DNA from: Ceratothoa steindachneri
Taxonomy: Eukaryota > Arthropoda > Malacostraca > Isopoda > Cymothoidae
Assembly (NCBI GenBank): GCA_963969495.1
Contig: OZ018330.1
Location: 72,689,954 to 72,753,953 of the forward strand
Length of the DNA: 64,000 nucleotides
Reading direction: 5' to 3'
In this document: positions 36,311 to 47,188 of the stretch, piece by piece
How positions within the stretch are numbered: the first letter of the stretch is position 1
Layout: every line of letters begins with the position of its first letter
Notes under the pieces: model-generated
Database searches by the model: none
What the model was told of the DNA's origin: nothing
Seen by the model: only the letters and a program-made list of their open reading frames with translations
Made by a program: the position numbers and the translations under genes

Positions 36311-38155
36311 TACGAGGGAAATGTAGGCCACTGCGCCCGCGCCAAGCCCCACTGAGGTGGGCTCTCAGGCAGCAGTTGCCCCGAAAATGATATTTGAATG
36401 GGAAAGTGATCACTACCATGGAGGTCATCAACCACCCCACAATCAAAATCAGGCTCTGCATCAGAAGAGCACAAAAATACATCAAGGCAAGAAAATGAAG
36501 TGGTTCTCAGGCAGTGATGCGTAAACTCATCCACATTTAGGACACCTATCTCAACCTCTGTGATCAGATCGACAAGGACTTGTCGCCTGGGATTTATTTT
36601 GTAATCTCCCCAAAGAGGATGCCTGCCATTCAGATCTCCACGCAAGATAAAGGGCTACGGCAACCGTGCCACGATGCAGTGGAAGTCCCCCGCGTCGAAG
36701 TCAGCTGACGGTGGAATGTACGCAGAAATGAAAGTATACCTGCTATCCAGGTGAAGCTGCACAGGCACTGCCTGAAAGGAGGTATCTAAAGTGAAAGGAA
36801 GAACAGAGACACCATGCCGGGTGTAAACCACGCATCACCCAGCCCGCCATCTCGTGGTGGTGGGGTCGAAAGACCCTTATACCCCAGGAGGGTGTGCAGG
36901 CGGCATGCGCCTAGCATGGTATCCTGCAGAAAAATAGCTAAAGGTGAACGGGACGAGACGAGCCTCCACAGGTCCTCCCAGTTGGCCTGGAGTCCATGGC
37001 AATTCCATTGAATAAATATGCCCTCCAGGCCTAGCTCAGTGGAGACGCGGGGGCCCTCTTTGAACAGAAGACACTCACGGGAATGGCCATACACTTTCCG
37101 GAGGGGGAACCCCAGGCGCTGTTGCCGGACAAAGCGCTGAAGGCGCTGTCGCCTTCGAGGACTTATTGGGGGAGGTTGGGCTCGCCATGCGAGTCTTTTC
37201 CTCCATCAGCCTCCAAACCTTAGGAGAGCATTGCGGCTTCGGAGGTAGGGGGCCCTCTTTTAGAGGAACCACGATCTCCAAGCCACTCAGCCCACTATGC
37301 ATGGGTGAAGGAGCCGAAGCTCCTTTGTTGCTGTCCTCCATTTGGGGGACAGCTTTAGGAACCCCGGGAGATTGCTTGGCAACCAACTTCAGGGGTGTTG
37401 CCTCCTGTGAGTCTAACGACTCAGTGGAGGCGCCTCGCTGTTTTGCCTTACGGGAAACGGTCACGCTGGGGAAAGGGGGGGGGGGGCTGGTTTTAGCCAG
37501 GGCTGGGTATGAACCCTTTTTGCCGCCAGCTTTACCAGGGTAACGCCCGGATTGAGTAGAACCTGCAGAAGGGCTCCAAATGGGCATGGAAACAACGGTG
37601 CTCATTGGCCTGGATGGGCCAGGAGCAGAGGGTGCCTTTCTAAGTATTGAGGCATAAGATGTCCCAGGCAGAGCCGGGCACACCAAGACCAAGTCCTTAG
37701 CCTCGCGGAATGAGAGTCAATCCGGGACCTGAATGGCCAAGATTTCTTTCTCAAGGAGTGTCCCTTGCGCAAGCACAGGGGAGGGGGAGACCTCCATTTT
37801 TTCTTTGGAGCTGCCCACGGGCGTCTCCATCGATGTAAAAGGGCAAATGGGGAGAGATTTGGGATGGGGGTTTGATGTTCATTCATGGGCATGGTGACCC
37901 TATTTTTTCCACAGGAAGCAATTGCTCATCACCCCTTGCAGTAGCCCGCCCTGCAAGGGGTGCCTACAGGCCTAGCAGAGCCAGGTACCGCCATTCCGGA
38001 CCACCCCTCCTGCATGGTGGCCTGGCAGTCCATTGGCATGGCGGCTCCACCTTGGACACAGCCTAAAATTGATAGAGTGTGAAGACGAAAGGAAAAGGGA
38101 TGTGAGGAAGGTATGGGTGGGGATGAAGCAGCCTGTTAAAAACCAACCACCCCAG
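36311..38155 (-). mobile_element. I-clade-like LINE, partial copy G
   Basis: It begins abruptly inside the endonuclease at 36311, with no 3' UTR or RT. Endonuclease runs to about 37094 and the ORF1 C-terminal half is at 37075-37740. A deletion near 37760 skips the knuckles and centre and lands in the ORF1 N-terminus (37760-37830). The 5' UTR continues to about 38155. The C-terminal 205 codons of ORF1 are open here (37075-37692). Confidence 0.75.
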
Positions 38156-38890
38156 ATGGAACAGTAGGAGACAAGCCTCCGCAGTTCCTCCCAGTTGGCC
38201 CGGGGTCAATCGCAATTCCATTGAAGGAAAATGCTCTTCAGGCCTAGCTTGGAGCAGATGCAGGGGCCCTGTTCAAAAAGAAGACTGTAATGGGAATGTC
38301 TGTGCGCTTCTGGGAAGCAGAATTCTGGGTGCTGTTGGATGAACAAGTTGTTGTTGCCTTTAATGACTTATTAGGGGAGGTTGTGATTGCTCTGTAAGTC
38401 ATTTCTTCCCTTTGGAAAATAGACTAATTCCTAGCCACCTACTCCAGGCTTGGGTGGGGGCATAGGAGCCATGGCTTCTTTGGTGCTGTTCTCCTTACAG
38501 GGACAGCTACGGGAAACCCAAAGGATGGCATCACAGCCACTTGCAGAGGTGTTGGCGCACAGCTGTTTCGCCTCACAGGGTATGGGTACACTGGGAAGGG
38601 TGGAGCCTGATTTTAGTCAAGGCTGGTTGTAAACACTTTGTGCAGCATCTCTACCAGAGGAACGCACAGGCTGCATATAACCTGCATGCAAAGGGGTTCC
38701 AAATGGGCATGGAAAAGACCACATGCAGAGATACCTTTAAAATTTAGGCATAAGATATCACAGGCAGCACCAGGTGAGCCAAGGAAAACAGCAAGGATTT
38801 CCTTCTCCAGGAGATACACACTACATTGCTTGAAGAAGAATAAGGGTGTGGCTTTCAACAATTGACATACTGGGCCATACATGATATGGA
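38156..38890 (-). mobile_element. I-clade-like LINE, partial copy H
   Basis: Starts at the ORF2 beginning (AGACAAGCCTCCGCAG, the counterpart of 18270) and runs through the ORF1 C-terminus to the knuckle region near 38880, where it stops. It is more diverged than copy G. Neither a 3' UTR nor a 5' UTR is present. Confidence 0.7.
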
Positions 38891-38899
38891 CATCATATA

Positions 38900-39960
38900 C
38901 AGGTCATTCCATGTCAATTGAACCAAAAAAAGGGGTATTCTTCAGACCCATCTCCAATTTGACTCATATTTGGTAGGCTTATAAATCTCACTGTGGCGAG
39001 TAAAAACATATGTCTTAATATTCTAGGTCACACCACTTGTGAGCTATGACACTACAACAGATGGACCTGCTTCATTGGGATCTCTTGTACCTGTTGGTGT
39101 AGTCTTTATTGATGGAGTGATGGCTGTTATTATTTTAATGTGCCCCTGGCAACCTGGTAATACACACTCTTTGGGCCGTAAGTCTGTGAACTTGGAAAAT
39201 CCAATCTTCAAGGTGGGGTAATGGCACTTGAAAAACTCATAAGCTTCTTTCAAGTTGTACAAAATTAAATGTTTCTGCTTTCTTTCTCTTTTCCCATCAT
39301 GTCCTTTCACTGAAAATCCTTTAGGCCTGGCATTTCTCTGCTCATGTTGGGACTTTTGTAAATTTAACTACAGCTTCTTCACTCTTTTTTGTCAAGCTGC
39401 TTGCCTAACCTTGGGTTTGGGTTCGAAAATATTCCTTTTTCTTTGACCAAATCTTGGGCTTGTCTGGCCATATATTGGGAACAGCCAAATTCTACCATAA
39501 TTCGCATTCTAGTCCAAGTCTTGGGAAGGAAGGTAAGGATCATCAGTTGTTCTCTGTGGCTTGTAGTTTCTTGAAATTTCTCCTTAAGCTGCATTATCAT
39601 CACAGAGTCATCTGAGTCACTAGATATAATGGAATGGTCTAATGACAGCTCCAAATTCCTATTTACAGTTTGGGTAATTTTTTTTCATCTTCTTCTTAGA
39701 GTACTCTTAAGTGAGTTCAATCTCCATTCTTGGATCATCCTCACTAGACTCTTCTCCAGAGGATATTTTGGGGACTAACATTGTTTGAGGGATCTTCAAG
39801 TTTGGGGGGTTCAAGTTTTTTAAGTTCTTTGAAACATCCAGTACAGGCCTTTGAGTTTTCACTCAGATTCAACTCTATTTTTGTTGATCAAATATTTTGG
39901 TGTCTCTTATACCCTCCACTCTCTCTTATTATGCTTTTGGAAAGGGTCATAGCGAAACTT
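38900..39960 (-). pseudogene. DNA-transposon-associated protein relic
   Basis: The minus-strand frame at 39379-39654 contains QLKEKFQETT, LPKTWTRMRIMVEFGCSQYM and GIFSNPNPRLGK. The frame at 39044-39310 contains YNLKEAYEFFK followed by IGFSKFTDLRPKECV. I recall this pairing (LPKSWS..KI..EFG, then NLKE.Y..FK...P..KIGFSKF..LRPK.CVLAG) from uncharacterised, transposon-associated arthropod and cnidarian proteins. An acidic ISSGEESSEDD stretch lies upstream (about 39740). GGTCATTCCATGTCAATTGA at about 38902 could be one terminal repeat. Frames are broken and no catalytic core was identified. Confidence 0.5.
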
Positions 39961-40689
39961 TGATATAGCACTTCAAAAATGAAGATGTACACTAGTTTGG
40001 AACTTATTTTACATGGTTATAAGTTCTATTTTCCTTTCCCATGACACAACAAAGAGATAAAGGATAGCTCTAAAATTTTCAATGAAAAAAGCGAAATTGG
40101 CAACTCTGTCACTTATGCCATTGTGGCTCTGAGCTCCTTGTATATCCCTTCCCCTGGGGCTGAGTAATAGCTATTTCAAAAACATCTGTCCTCTCTGCCT
40201 CACCTTGTATATCCCATTTATTAAAACTGATTTTTCCTGGTACATATTGTCCCTTTAGTGGTGAAAGGGTTAAATACCATGAGACAGCCTAAGTTACCCT
40301 TGCTTGTTTGAAGATAGAGAACCAAGGAAATTTGTTTATGAGATTATTTTTTTTTAGATTATGTTAGTGACTACCTATCTGCTAGTGAGACCAACTCAAT
40401 CTAGAGGAGATAGTGGTTTTAGCCTGCTTGGCTTGGAAAAGCCCTTTTAAATAGTGCATGGCTATTAACAATTACCGTATTGCTTTGTCTCCTGCATCAA
40501 CATGTTGTAGAGTGTGGTGCCATGCATGCTTTATAAGTTGCAACCTCTACTATATATTTACCTTAATTTGCCTAACAAATAATTACCTGGTAAACTTAAG
40601 TTTGTTTTGCCATGAAGATGCAATTGATTCAGATCTGAATTCAAGCAATGTTCTTTTGGGATAAACTTGATTCACAAATTTGTAAATGT
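39961..40689. other. Unassigned AT-rich sequence
   Basis: No gene or repeat family recognised. A short T-tract near 40350 and scattered short frames only. Confidence 0.4.
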
Positions 40690-41465
40690 TGAGGAATTCT
40701 CTACCGCCAAGAAATCTTAAGAAGGATGACATAATAGCTGGATTATTATATGTAGTCAAGTTCAGGTTGTTATGCCACCTTTTGTATCAGGATATGGCAT
40801 TTATTATTTCTGCAGAGAGAAAAGAAATATTAATTAGCTTTATTTGTTTTTCTTCATCCACAAAAATCTCTCTATTGCAACTACTGTTCTCAACCTCTTG
40901 GCATTTATATCTTTTTTTCCACATTCAATCCTAATACCACACTTAGTCCATAATCCTCTCTTTACCCAGCACTATCACCAATTCTTTCAGTTTCTCCCTT
41001 TCAATACTGTGGCCCACACATTACACAATCAAATGTTCTATAGATTCTCTCTCTGCCCCAATGGGCACCACTAACATCAGTCCTCTCTACCATTCCATTT
41101 ATATATTCACCCCTTCACTTCCAAGGATCCAATCTGTGCCTTAAATAGTAGTTGGCTTGCAAAACTTCCATTGTACATTTCCTTGATGCAAGGTGCCCTT
41201 TAGCATCTGTATAGAGTCAGGCTGCTTTTGTCATTCATTCCCCTTCCCCAGAACCTGTCCTACCTCCAGTATTTTCTGCTTCAGTTTTCCTTGTGCTCTG
41301 TCCTTTCTATAGATTGCTTCCAATTCATACTTTGTATCCACTTTCCTCATCTCCTATGCCACTTAGTCCTATCATAAACAGAATAAACATAACCTGCCAA
41401 GGTCTCTACTCCCATTCCTTACAGCCTCAATTTATAATTTGTTTTCATCTTTGCTACTCTCTCTT
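40690..41465 (-). mobile_element. LINE RT C-terminal relic
   Basis: The minus strand reads pieces such as VVPIGAERESIEHLIV (the C..C...E...H zinc-like tail typical of some LINE RTs, cysteines lost), EREKLKELV, and further right YELEAIYRKDRAQGKL. Frames shift repeatedly. The clade cannot be fixed from this much. Confidence 0.4.
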
Positions 41466-41582
41466 GATACCTACTGTCGTGGTATTGCAAGGACCGAGTG
41501 GTGGTCTAAGTACATATAGGTTTGTTACATACTTCAAAAACTTTGTGATTAGGTTTTTTCTAAGAGTGCTATATTTGATTAT

Positions 41583-42172
41583 TATTATTACATTATTTTT
41601 AATCTTTGAGGGTTTCTAGTGCCATGCTCAGCATTTTGAGGATTGAATTAAATACCTTTAATTGCAACATAACAATAATTGAAATCTAACAAACAAACTA
41701 CACAGTTTTGAATTAAACAAGTTTAAGTGAGGCTTACTAAATTACACAATTTAATATACTGTAATGGTTGACCTAAAGCTCACTTTAATATTGAACACTA
41801 ATTGACCTTCAAAAAAACAGATAATGGAATTTATTTACCTTTAAAAATCATACAAAAATCGGGTTTGAGACTGACCTTGGCCTCAATTTTATTATTACGT
41901 TATTTTTAATCTTTGAGGGTTTCTAGTGCCATGCTCAGCATTTCAAGGATTGAATTAAATGCTTCTAAGAAAAATAGACCTTTAATTGCAACATGAACAA
42001 AAATTGAAATCTAACAAACAAACTACACAGTTTTGAATTAAACAAGTTTAAGTGAGGCTTACTAAATTACACAATTTAATATACTGTAATGGTTGACCTA
42101 AAGCTCACTTTAATATTGAACACTAATTGACCTTCAAAAAAACAGATAATGGAATTTATTTACCTTTAAAAA
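41583..42172. repeat. Tandem duplication, two units of about 270-285 bp
   Basis: Unit 1 is about 41583-41848 and unit 2 about 41889-42172, nearly identical. They share ATCTTTGAGGGTTTCTAGTG through CAGATAATGGAATTTATT. Unit 2 has an 18-bp insertion near 41960, and about 40 bp of different sequence separates the units. No coding frame. It lies next to the 3' side of the LTR element. Confidence 0.85.
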
Positions 42173-42560
42173 CCACAAGAATGTTGTTTTTGGGTAGGCG
42201 CATGGATGTCTTTACTGCCACTCCAGATGTTTGTCTGGCGTGAGGATAGCTTTAAAGCCACAGATTAATTTGGTGCATACAACGGGTGGTGTTAAGCACG
42301 TTGTCTTGGTAAGACGATTTAACCAACGGGACAGGAAAAGTATGCTTCTTCTACTCTTAGGGTTAATCTGTGAATAATTCGCACTGACGAGCGATAAGCA
42401 AATGAGTGCTCGAGGGAGTTCACTTTGGGGTATTCTTCAATGGTGAGGACTATCTCTGGGTTTTGTTGTACACTAGGATAGGGGGTTTCTCTGATGAGAG
42501 ATAGTTAAGCTAGTTTCTCAATACAAGCTAACTTAACGTTTGGTGTGACCACCAGGAACT
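42173..42560. other. Sequence where the 3' LTR should lie
   Basis: Flanks the integrase stop of the LTR element. I could not match it to the sequence outside the PBS (49022 onward), so the 3' LTR is missing, truncated or too diverged to see. Confidence 0.4.
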
Positions 42561-42620
42561 GGCTCAGTATGAGCTTCTTCTGTGTTCCTTTCATAGGGTT
42601 GCTGGGCACTTTGCCGGACT

Positions 42621-43595
42621 TCATTGTCTCAATCGCAGTCCATACACCGGATGGCTCACCAGGTAGTCAGGAGGTTCTCTCCATCTCCTTAACTGACTCT
42701 GATGAGCCCGCACTCTCTCAGTCATACCGTCATTCAAACTCTCCAAAACATACGTCACTCCATTTTCCCAAACCCTCACAACTCTATAAGGTCCATCAAA
42801 CTTCTCACTCATCTTTGACACATTCAACCTACCCTTCACTTCTTTCACCTTTAATACTTTTGCACCTAATTCAAATGAACGGAACCTTTTATGTGCCTCA
42901 CGCCATATACTCTGCTCACTTTCACTCAAACGAAATCTATCTTTCACTCGCCTCTTAAAATTCATCACAAACTGACATGGGGACATTCCAGTTGCACTAT
43001 GCACAGTTGAATTATACGCCCACAACACTCTCCCCAGACACACATCCCAGTCATTCACTGTCGTACTCATCATTCTCAACATCTCACACAAGGTTCTTAT
43101 AGTCCGTTCAGCCAATCCATTTGAAGACGGTACATACGGAGTTGTTCTCACATGCTCCACACCATTCTCTCTCAACATTTGCTCAAACACTTCCCCTACA
43201 AATTCAGGCCCATTATCACTCAGACATCTTCTAGGCTTCCATACACACATAGGAAAAAACAACTGCTCAACCACACGCGCAACAGTCACACTCCTTTTAT
43301 CTCTCACAGGCGCTGCATACACAAACTTACTTTTATGATCAACCATCACAACCATACCAACATTCCCAGCATTCGTACGCGGCAAAGACACACAATCAAT
43401 CACTACCAATTCAAACAGTTCTTCCGCATCAACTTTCAAAATCGGTGGTTTCACTTGCACACTTTGCACCTTTCCCTTCTGACACCTTTCACACGTAGTT
43501 GCAACATCATTCACAACAGTTCTCAGAAACGGATGGAACACACGCTCCTTCATACACTCCCACAGCTTAAACTTACCCATAATTATCATGCACAA
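42621..43595 (-). pseudogene. Integrase (IN) domain of the LTR element
   Basis: The N-terminal zinc region ends in TTCERCQKGK; the HxxxxH part is damaged by a frameshift near 43585, where VVHDNYG runs into a stop and the frame resumes at GKFKLWE. The core DDE residues lie in VVIDCVSL (D), LSDNGPEF (D) and GLAERTIRTL (E). The C-terminal GPY-type segment reads KFDGPYRVVRVWENGVTYV, followed by RAHQSQLRRWREPP. Integrase would insert the cDNA into the genome. It is 324 codons long after the frameshift, all open. Confidence 0.85.
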
Positions 43596-43935
43596 CCTTC
43601 ACCAGACCAATCATACCAACTAAGGACATCACAGGTACATACATATCATCACCACCCTTCACATGCCTCACAAAATATACAACATCCATACAAACAACAA
43701 AATCCTTAGCATACCTTTTAAAATCACTTAAACACTCTGGCCATTCATTCAAATCAACACGCATCATTACACACCTCTTCAACTCACTAACAAAAGGACA
43801 CATCTCTTGCATCTCTAGAATATCATCACTTAAAATCTCATTCTCATCATCCATGACCAACTCAATCATGCCACAAAATTTGACAACATTCTTTGCACAC
43901 TCATTCAACCTCATCACCTCACATTCACCTTTCAT
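43596..43935 (-). CDS. Spacer between second retropepsin and integrase
   Basis: Part of the 502-codon frame (43573-45081), residues about 383-495. It ends in YAKDFVVCMDVVYFVRHVKG..VPVMSLVGMIGLVKVVHD, the run-up to the integrase zinc region. Acidic stretches (MDDENEILSDD) precede it. The CMDV segment is conserved in the decayed copy (CMDVAH at about 8290). No fold recognised. Confidence 0.6.
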
Positions 43936-44262
43936 AAGACAATCCTTATCAGCATCCAAAGAAAAATCATTCAATCTCATAAAGTCTACACCAAGCAAGA
44001 AACAACACGGCATTTGCTCATCCTTCAGAATCACAAAGTCATGCTTCACATTCACACCATTACCCAAACTCACTTTCAGACTAACCTGTTCCCATGCCAC
44101 TATCATGCCATTCCCTAATCCACTTATCCATAACTTCACAGGTTTATGCTCGCAACATTTAAACTCATCATACTTACTCAGAATCCTCTCATTCACTAAA
44201 GACACCTGCGCTCCAGTATCAATCAAACCACAGAACAACCTTTCACCAACTTTCACTCTCGC
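43936..44262 (-). CDS. Second retropepsin-like domain, downstream of RNase H
   Basis: Residues about 274-382 of the 502-codon frame. It has the canonical active-site motif LIDTGAQVSL (Asp at residue 288) and, about 70 residues later, FLLGVDFMRLN, the ILGxDF-type motif near the end of a retropepsin monomer. A separate retropepsin with DSG and GILGYDFMK lies in the normal place (46713-47150). Retropepsins act as dimers and cut Gag and Pol. This second one might be an active protease, a pseudoenzyme or an Ala-DTGA-type host-like domain. The same domain, in the same order, occurs in the decayed copy at about 7765. Confidence 0.75.
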
Positions 44263-44415
44263 TTCCATCATATCAGGTCCACCATGTTCGCAATAAACCG
44301 AAGGAACAAGCACACCAACATCAGCACTGATATCCACACTGTCATTAACTCCCATATCATCACTCACTACACACTCATCTTCATCCAGACAATCATTCTT
44401 CTCTCTTATATATGA

Positions 44416-44802
44416 ACACTTTTCAATCACCCAATTGTAGTGCACACCGCTCAAACATTGCAGATGTACCACATTAGGATTCAAACCCTTCATCTTCTCA
44501 TCCTTGTACACAATCGGCCTCTCACCACCAAAGTGCACATAAACAATCACTCCAACCAAACGACTCACTACAATCAACACTTCCTGAAATGGCGGGACCC
44601 CTTGCATACACATCGCTCTCAATTCTTTCATGAAGTTCCGCACCTTTGCCATACCAATGCTTTCAGGCTTCCTACACACTTCATTCATTACCTCCTTCCT
44701 TAAATCATCTACACTATCGGGCACTCTCACATCTACTCCATCACTCTTCAAATCTTGCAAACCATTCCATACACTCTCAAACAAGGAATCACCACCACCC
44801 TT
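44416..44802 (-). CDS. OTU-like cysteine protease domain
   Basis: Residues about 94-222 of the 502-codon frame, right after RNase H. The OTU pattern is visible as GGGDSLFESVW in the place of DG.CLFR.., then DDLRKEVMNEVC, an aliphatic strand VIVYV, VVHLQCLSGVHYN with the catalytic-type His in HYN, and WVI. OTU proteins remove ubiquitin or cleave polyproteins. Here the nucleophile position reads Ser (TCC) and the usual preceding Asp reads Gly, so this copy may be inactive; TGC to TCC is one base. The assignment is by motif pattern and predicted strand order, not by a search. Confidence 0.6.
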
Positions 44803-44879
44803 ACTCTCTTTTCCATTCATAATCCCTTTCGGCAAATACTCAGGATCACTCACTCCACACACAATTTCATCATTCGTAC

Positions 44880-46780
44880 CAGGATACCTTGACATCAAAT
44901 CAGCCACTCCATTCCGTTCACCAGGCACATACTCAATCACATAGTCAAAGTCACTCAAATCTTCCAAAGTCCTTGCAATCCTACTATCAGCCCACTTCAT
45001 ACGCTGCAGATACACAAGAGGTTGATGATCGGTTTTTATCACAAACCTCACACCATACAAAAATGGACGCAACACTTTCAAACAATATCTTATCGCAGCC
45101 AGCTCTCATTCCACAGTCGAATACTTTTGTTCTGCAACATTCATAGCCTTGGATACATACCCAATTATTCGCCTGACATTCTCTCCATTCAAACGCTGCT
45201 CTTGCATCAGAAAACCTCCCATACAATACCCACTCGCATCTGTATACAGTTCAAGCATTTTAGCATTTACACTATAATCTGGGTAAGCCAATTCAACATC
45301 TTCAGCCGCTGCCTCTTTCAGTCTCTCATACGCCTCATTCATCTTATCATTCCACTTGACAACCGTACTACCTTTCTTGCCCATCCACTCAGTCAGAGGC
45401 TTACTCACACCAGAACAATCACGTATAAACTTTCGCTGAAACTCAATCAAACCCCAAAACGACTTCAGTTGCTTTACAGTCACCGGTTTAGGAAACATTC
45501 GCACCTTCTCAACATACTTCGGTGATTTTCGCAACCCATTCTCACTCACCATATGCCCAAGGAATTCCACTTCTTTCGCAAACCATTCACACTTCGCCAC
45601 TTTCACCTTCACACCAACACTCTCCAACGTTCTCAACACATCATTCACCAATCTCATATGCTCCTCAAAAGTCTCAGTCATAATCAAAATATCATCTATA
45701 AACGCAATCACATTCTTACTCGCAAACTTACTCAACACAACATTCATTGCCCGCTGGAAGGCTCCAGGAGCATTAGCCAACCCAAAGCTGAGGTTCCGGA
45801 ACTGGTAATGCCTCTTTGAGGAAGAGAAGGCAGTTACTGGCCGGCTCTCCTCAGCAATGGGCATCTGGTAATACCCCCGTACCAGATCCAGCTTCGTAAA
45901 CCACTCCATCCCATGCATACTATACACACACTCAGATACCACACACATCGGAAACCTTTCTTTCACAGTCCTTTCATTCACCTCTCGATAATCCACACAC
46001 AGACGCAATCTTCCATCCGGCTTACATACAGGTACAATTGGACTATTCCATGCACTCTCGCTCTCTTCAATCACCCCCAATTGCTCCAATTCCAAACACT
46101 GCTCCTCAATCTCATCAGCAACCGGACGTGGGAAATGCCTCGGCCGCTGATAGATTGGGGAGTCCTCCTTCAGGACAATCTTGAATTCCGGGAGCTTTGC
46201 AACCCCAAAATACAGATCACCCTTACTGAGGGCTCCCTTTCGCTCAAATATCATTCGATACACATCCTCCCTTTCATACTCAGTCAAACATCCATCTAAT
46301 TTCACCATGTCCTTCACCTCATTATACATCCATTCGCATGTCTTTTCATTCGCAACATTCACCCTGATATCCGTACTATCATCCATACCTACCTCATTGA
46401 CAGTGGAGAGGTGGCCCAGTACATCTCCGACTTGGATTCCCCTCACCTGCCCTTTCACACTGGGGTCCGCCTGCACACATACAAAAGGATCATTCATTCT
46501 CATCAAGCCATCAAACACACAAGCAACACGCCTTACCTTATAACATGCATCCTTTCCATCCAATATCACAGTGTTCTCACTCACATTCAAACTAACATCC
46601 TTACTCCAACTCACTCTAACAGACACCCTTTCACCCTTCACAAGCCTTACATTCTCCATAGCAGTCACCTCAATACCAGTAAACACACTCCTCAAAACGC
46701 TACCATCTTTCCCTACATACAACTTATACACCCCATTTTTACCAATCTTTCTCTCAATCTGATCACTCGAGGATGCACAA
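44880..46780 (-). pseudogene. Reverse transcriptase and RNase H of the LTR element
   Basis: The RT palm has motif A KLDLVRGYYQ, FGLANAPGAFQRAMN, and the catalytic FIDDIL (the F/Y-x-DD box, residues 344-347 of the 541-codon frame). Thumb/connection motifs follow: EFLGHMVSENGL and WGLIEFQRKFIRD. RNase H has LYTDASGYCMGG, KYSTVE, then a TGA at 45104-45106 where relatives have Arg (STVERELxAI), then IKTDHQPLVY and VPGERNGVADLMSR. Replacing that one stop is all that separates two long open frames (541 and 502 codons). The upstream part changes frame with respect to retropepsin 1 near 46770. Confidence 0.85.
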
Positions 46781-47150
46781 CCATACGATTCATTTTCATA
46801 AAATCATAGCCCAAAATCCCACCATACTCACTACTCACCTTATCAATCACAGAAAATTCACATTCATTCATCCTCATACCATGCATTCGAACAGCTGACC
46901 TTATCATTCCAATCACAGGCACTCTCCTATTACCAATACCTACTAAACTACCCTTGCACTCAGACAGGAGGGCTTTCTCGCTAACCTTGTCATACACATC
47001 TTTATACACCAAGCTCGCCTTGCATCCAGAATCTATTAAAGCCAAACACTCAATTCCATTCAATTCCACCTTCACACTCAGACACTCATACTTCCTACCA
47101 GACAGCACTTTCACACTAGACAGACTTACCAACACATTACTCACACTCAT
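46713..47150 (-). CDS. Retropepsin 1 of the LTR element
   Basis: A 145-codon open frame between gag and RT. The active-site motif is ALIDSGCKASL (Asp 40), with GILGYDFMKMN near the end. The usual third residue of DSG is followed by Cys, not Ala. It sits in a different frame from gag and from RT; whether the shifts are programmed or mutational cannot be told from one copy. Confidence 0.75.
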   Translation of the reverse strand: MSVSNVLVSLSSVKVLSGRKYECLSVKVELNGIECLALIDSGCKASLVYKDVYDKVSEKALLSECKGSLVGIGNRRVPVIGMIRSAVRMHGMRMNECEFSVIDKVSSEYGGILGYDFMKMNRMVVHPRVIRLRERLVKMGCISCM

Positions 47151-47188
47151 GCACCCAGAGGATACTTCAGCAGGTACCCTCTTACCAT

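Noticed and set aside
41473..41495. TGTCGTGG as the start of the missing 3' LTR
   Set aside because: Similarity to TGTAGCGGG ends after a few bases.
45104..45106. TGA between the two halves of pol as a recoding signal
   Set aside because: It lies inside RNase H at a place where Arg is usual, so a CGA to TGA mutation is simpler.
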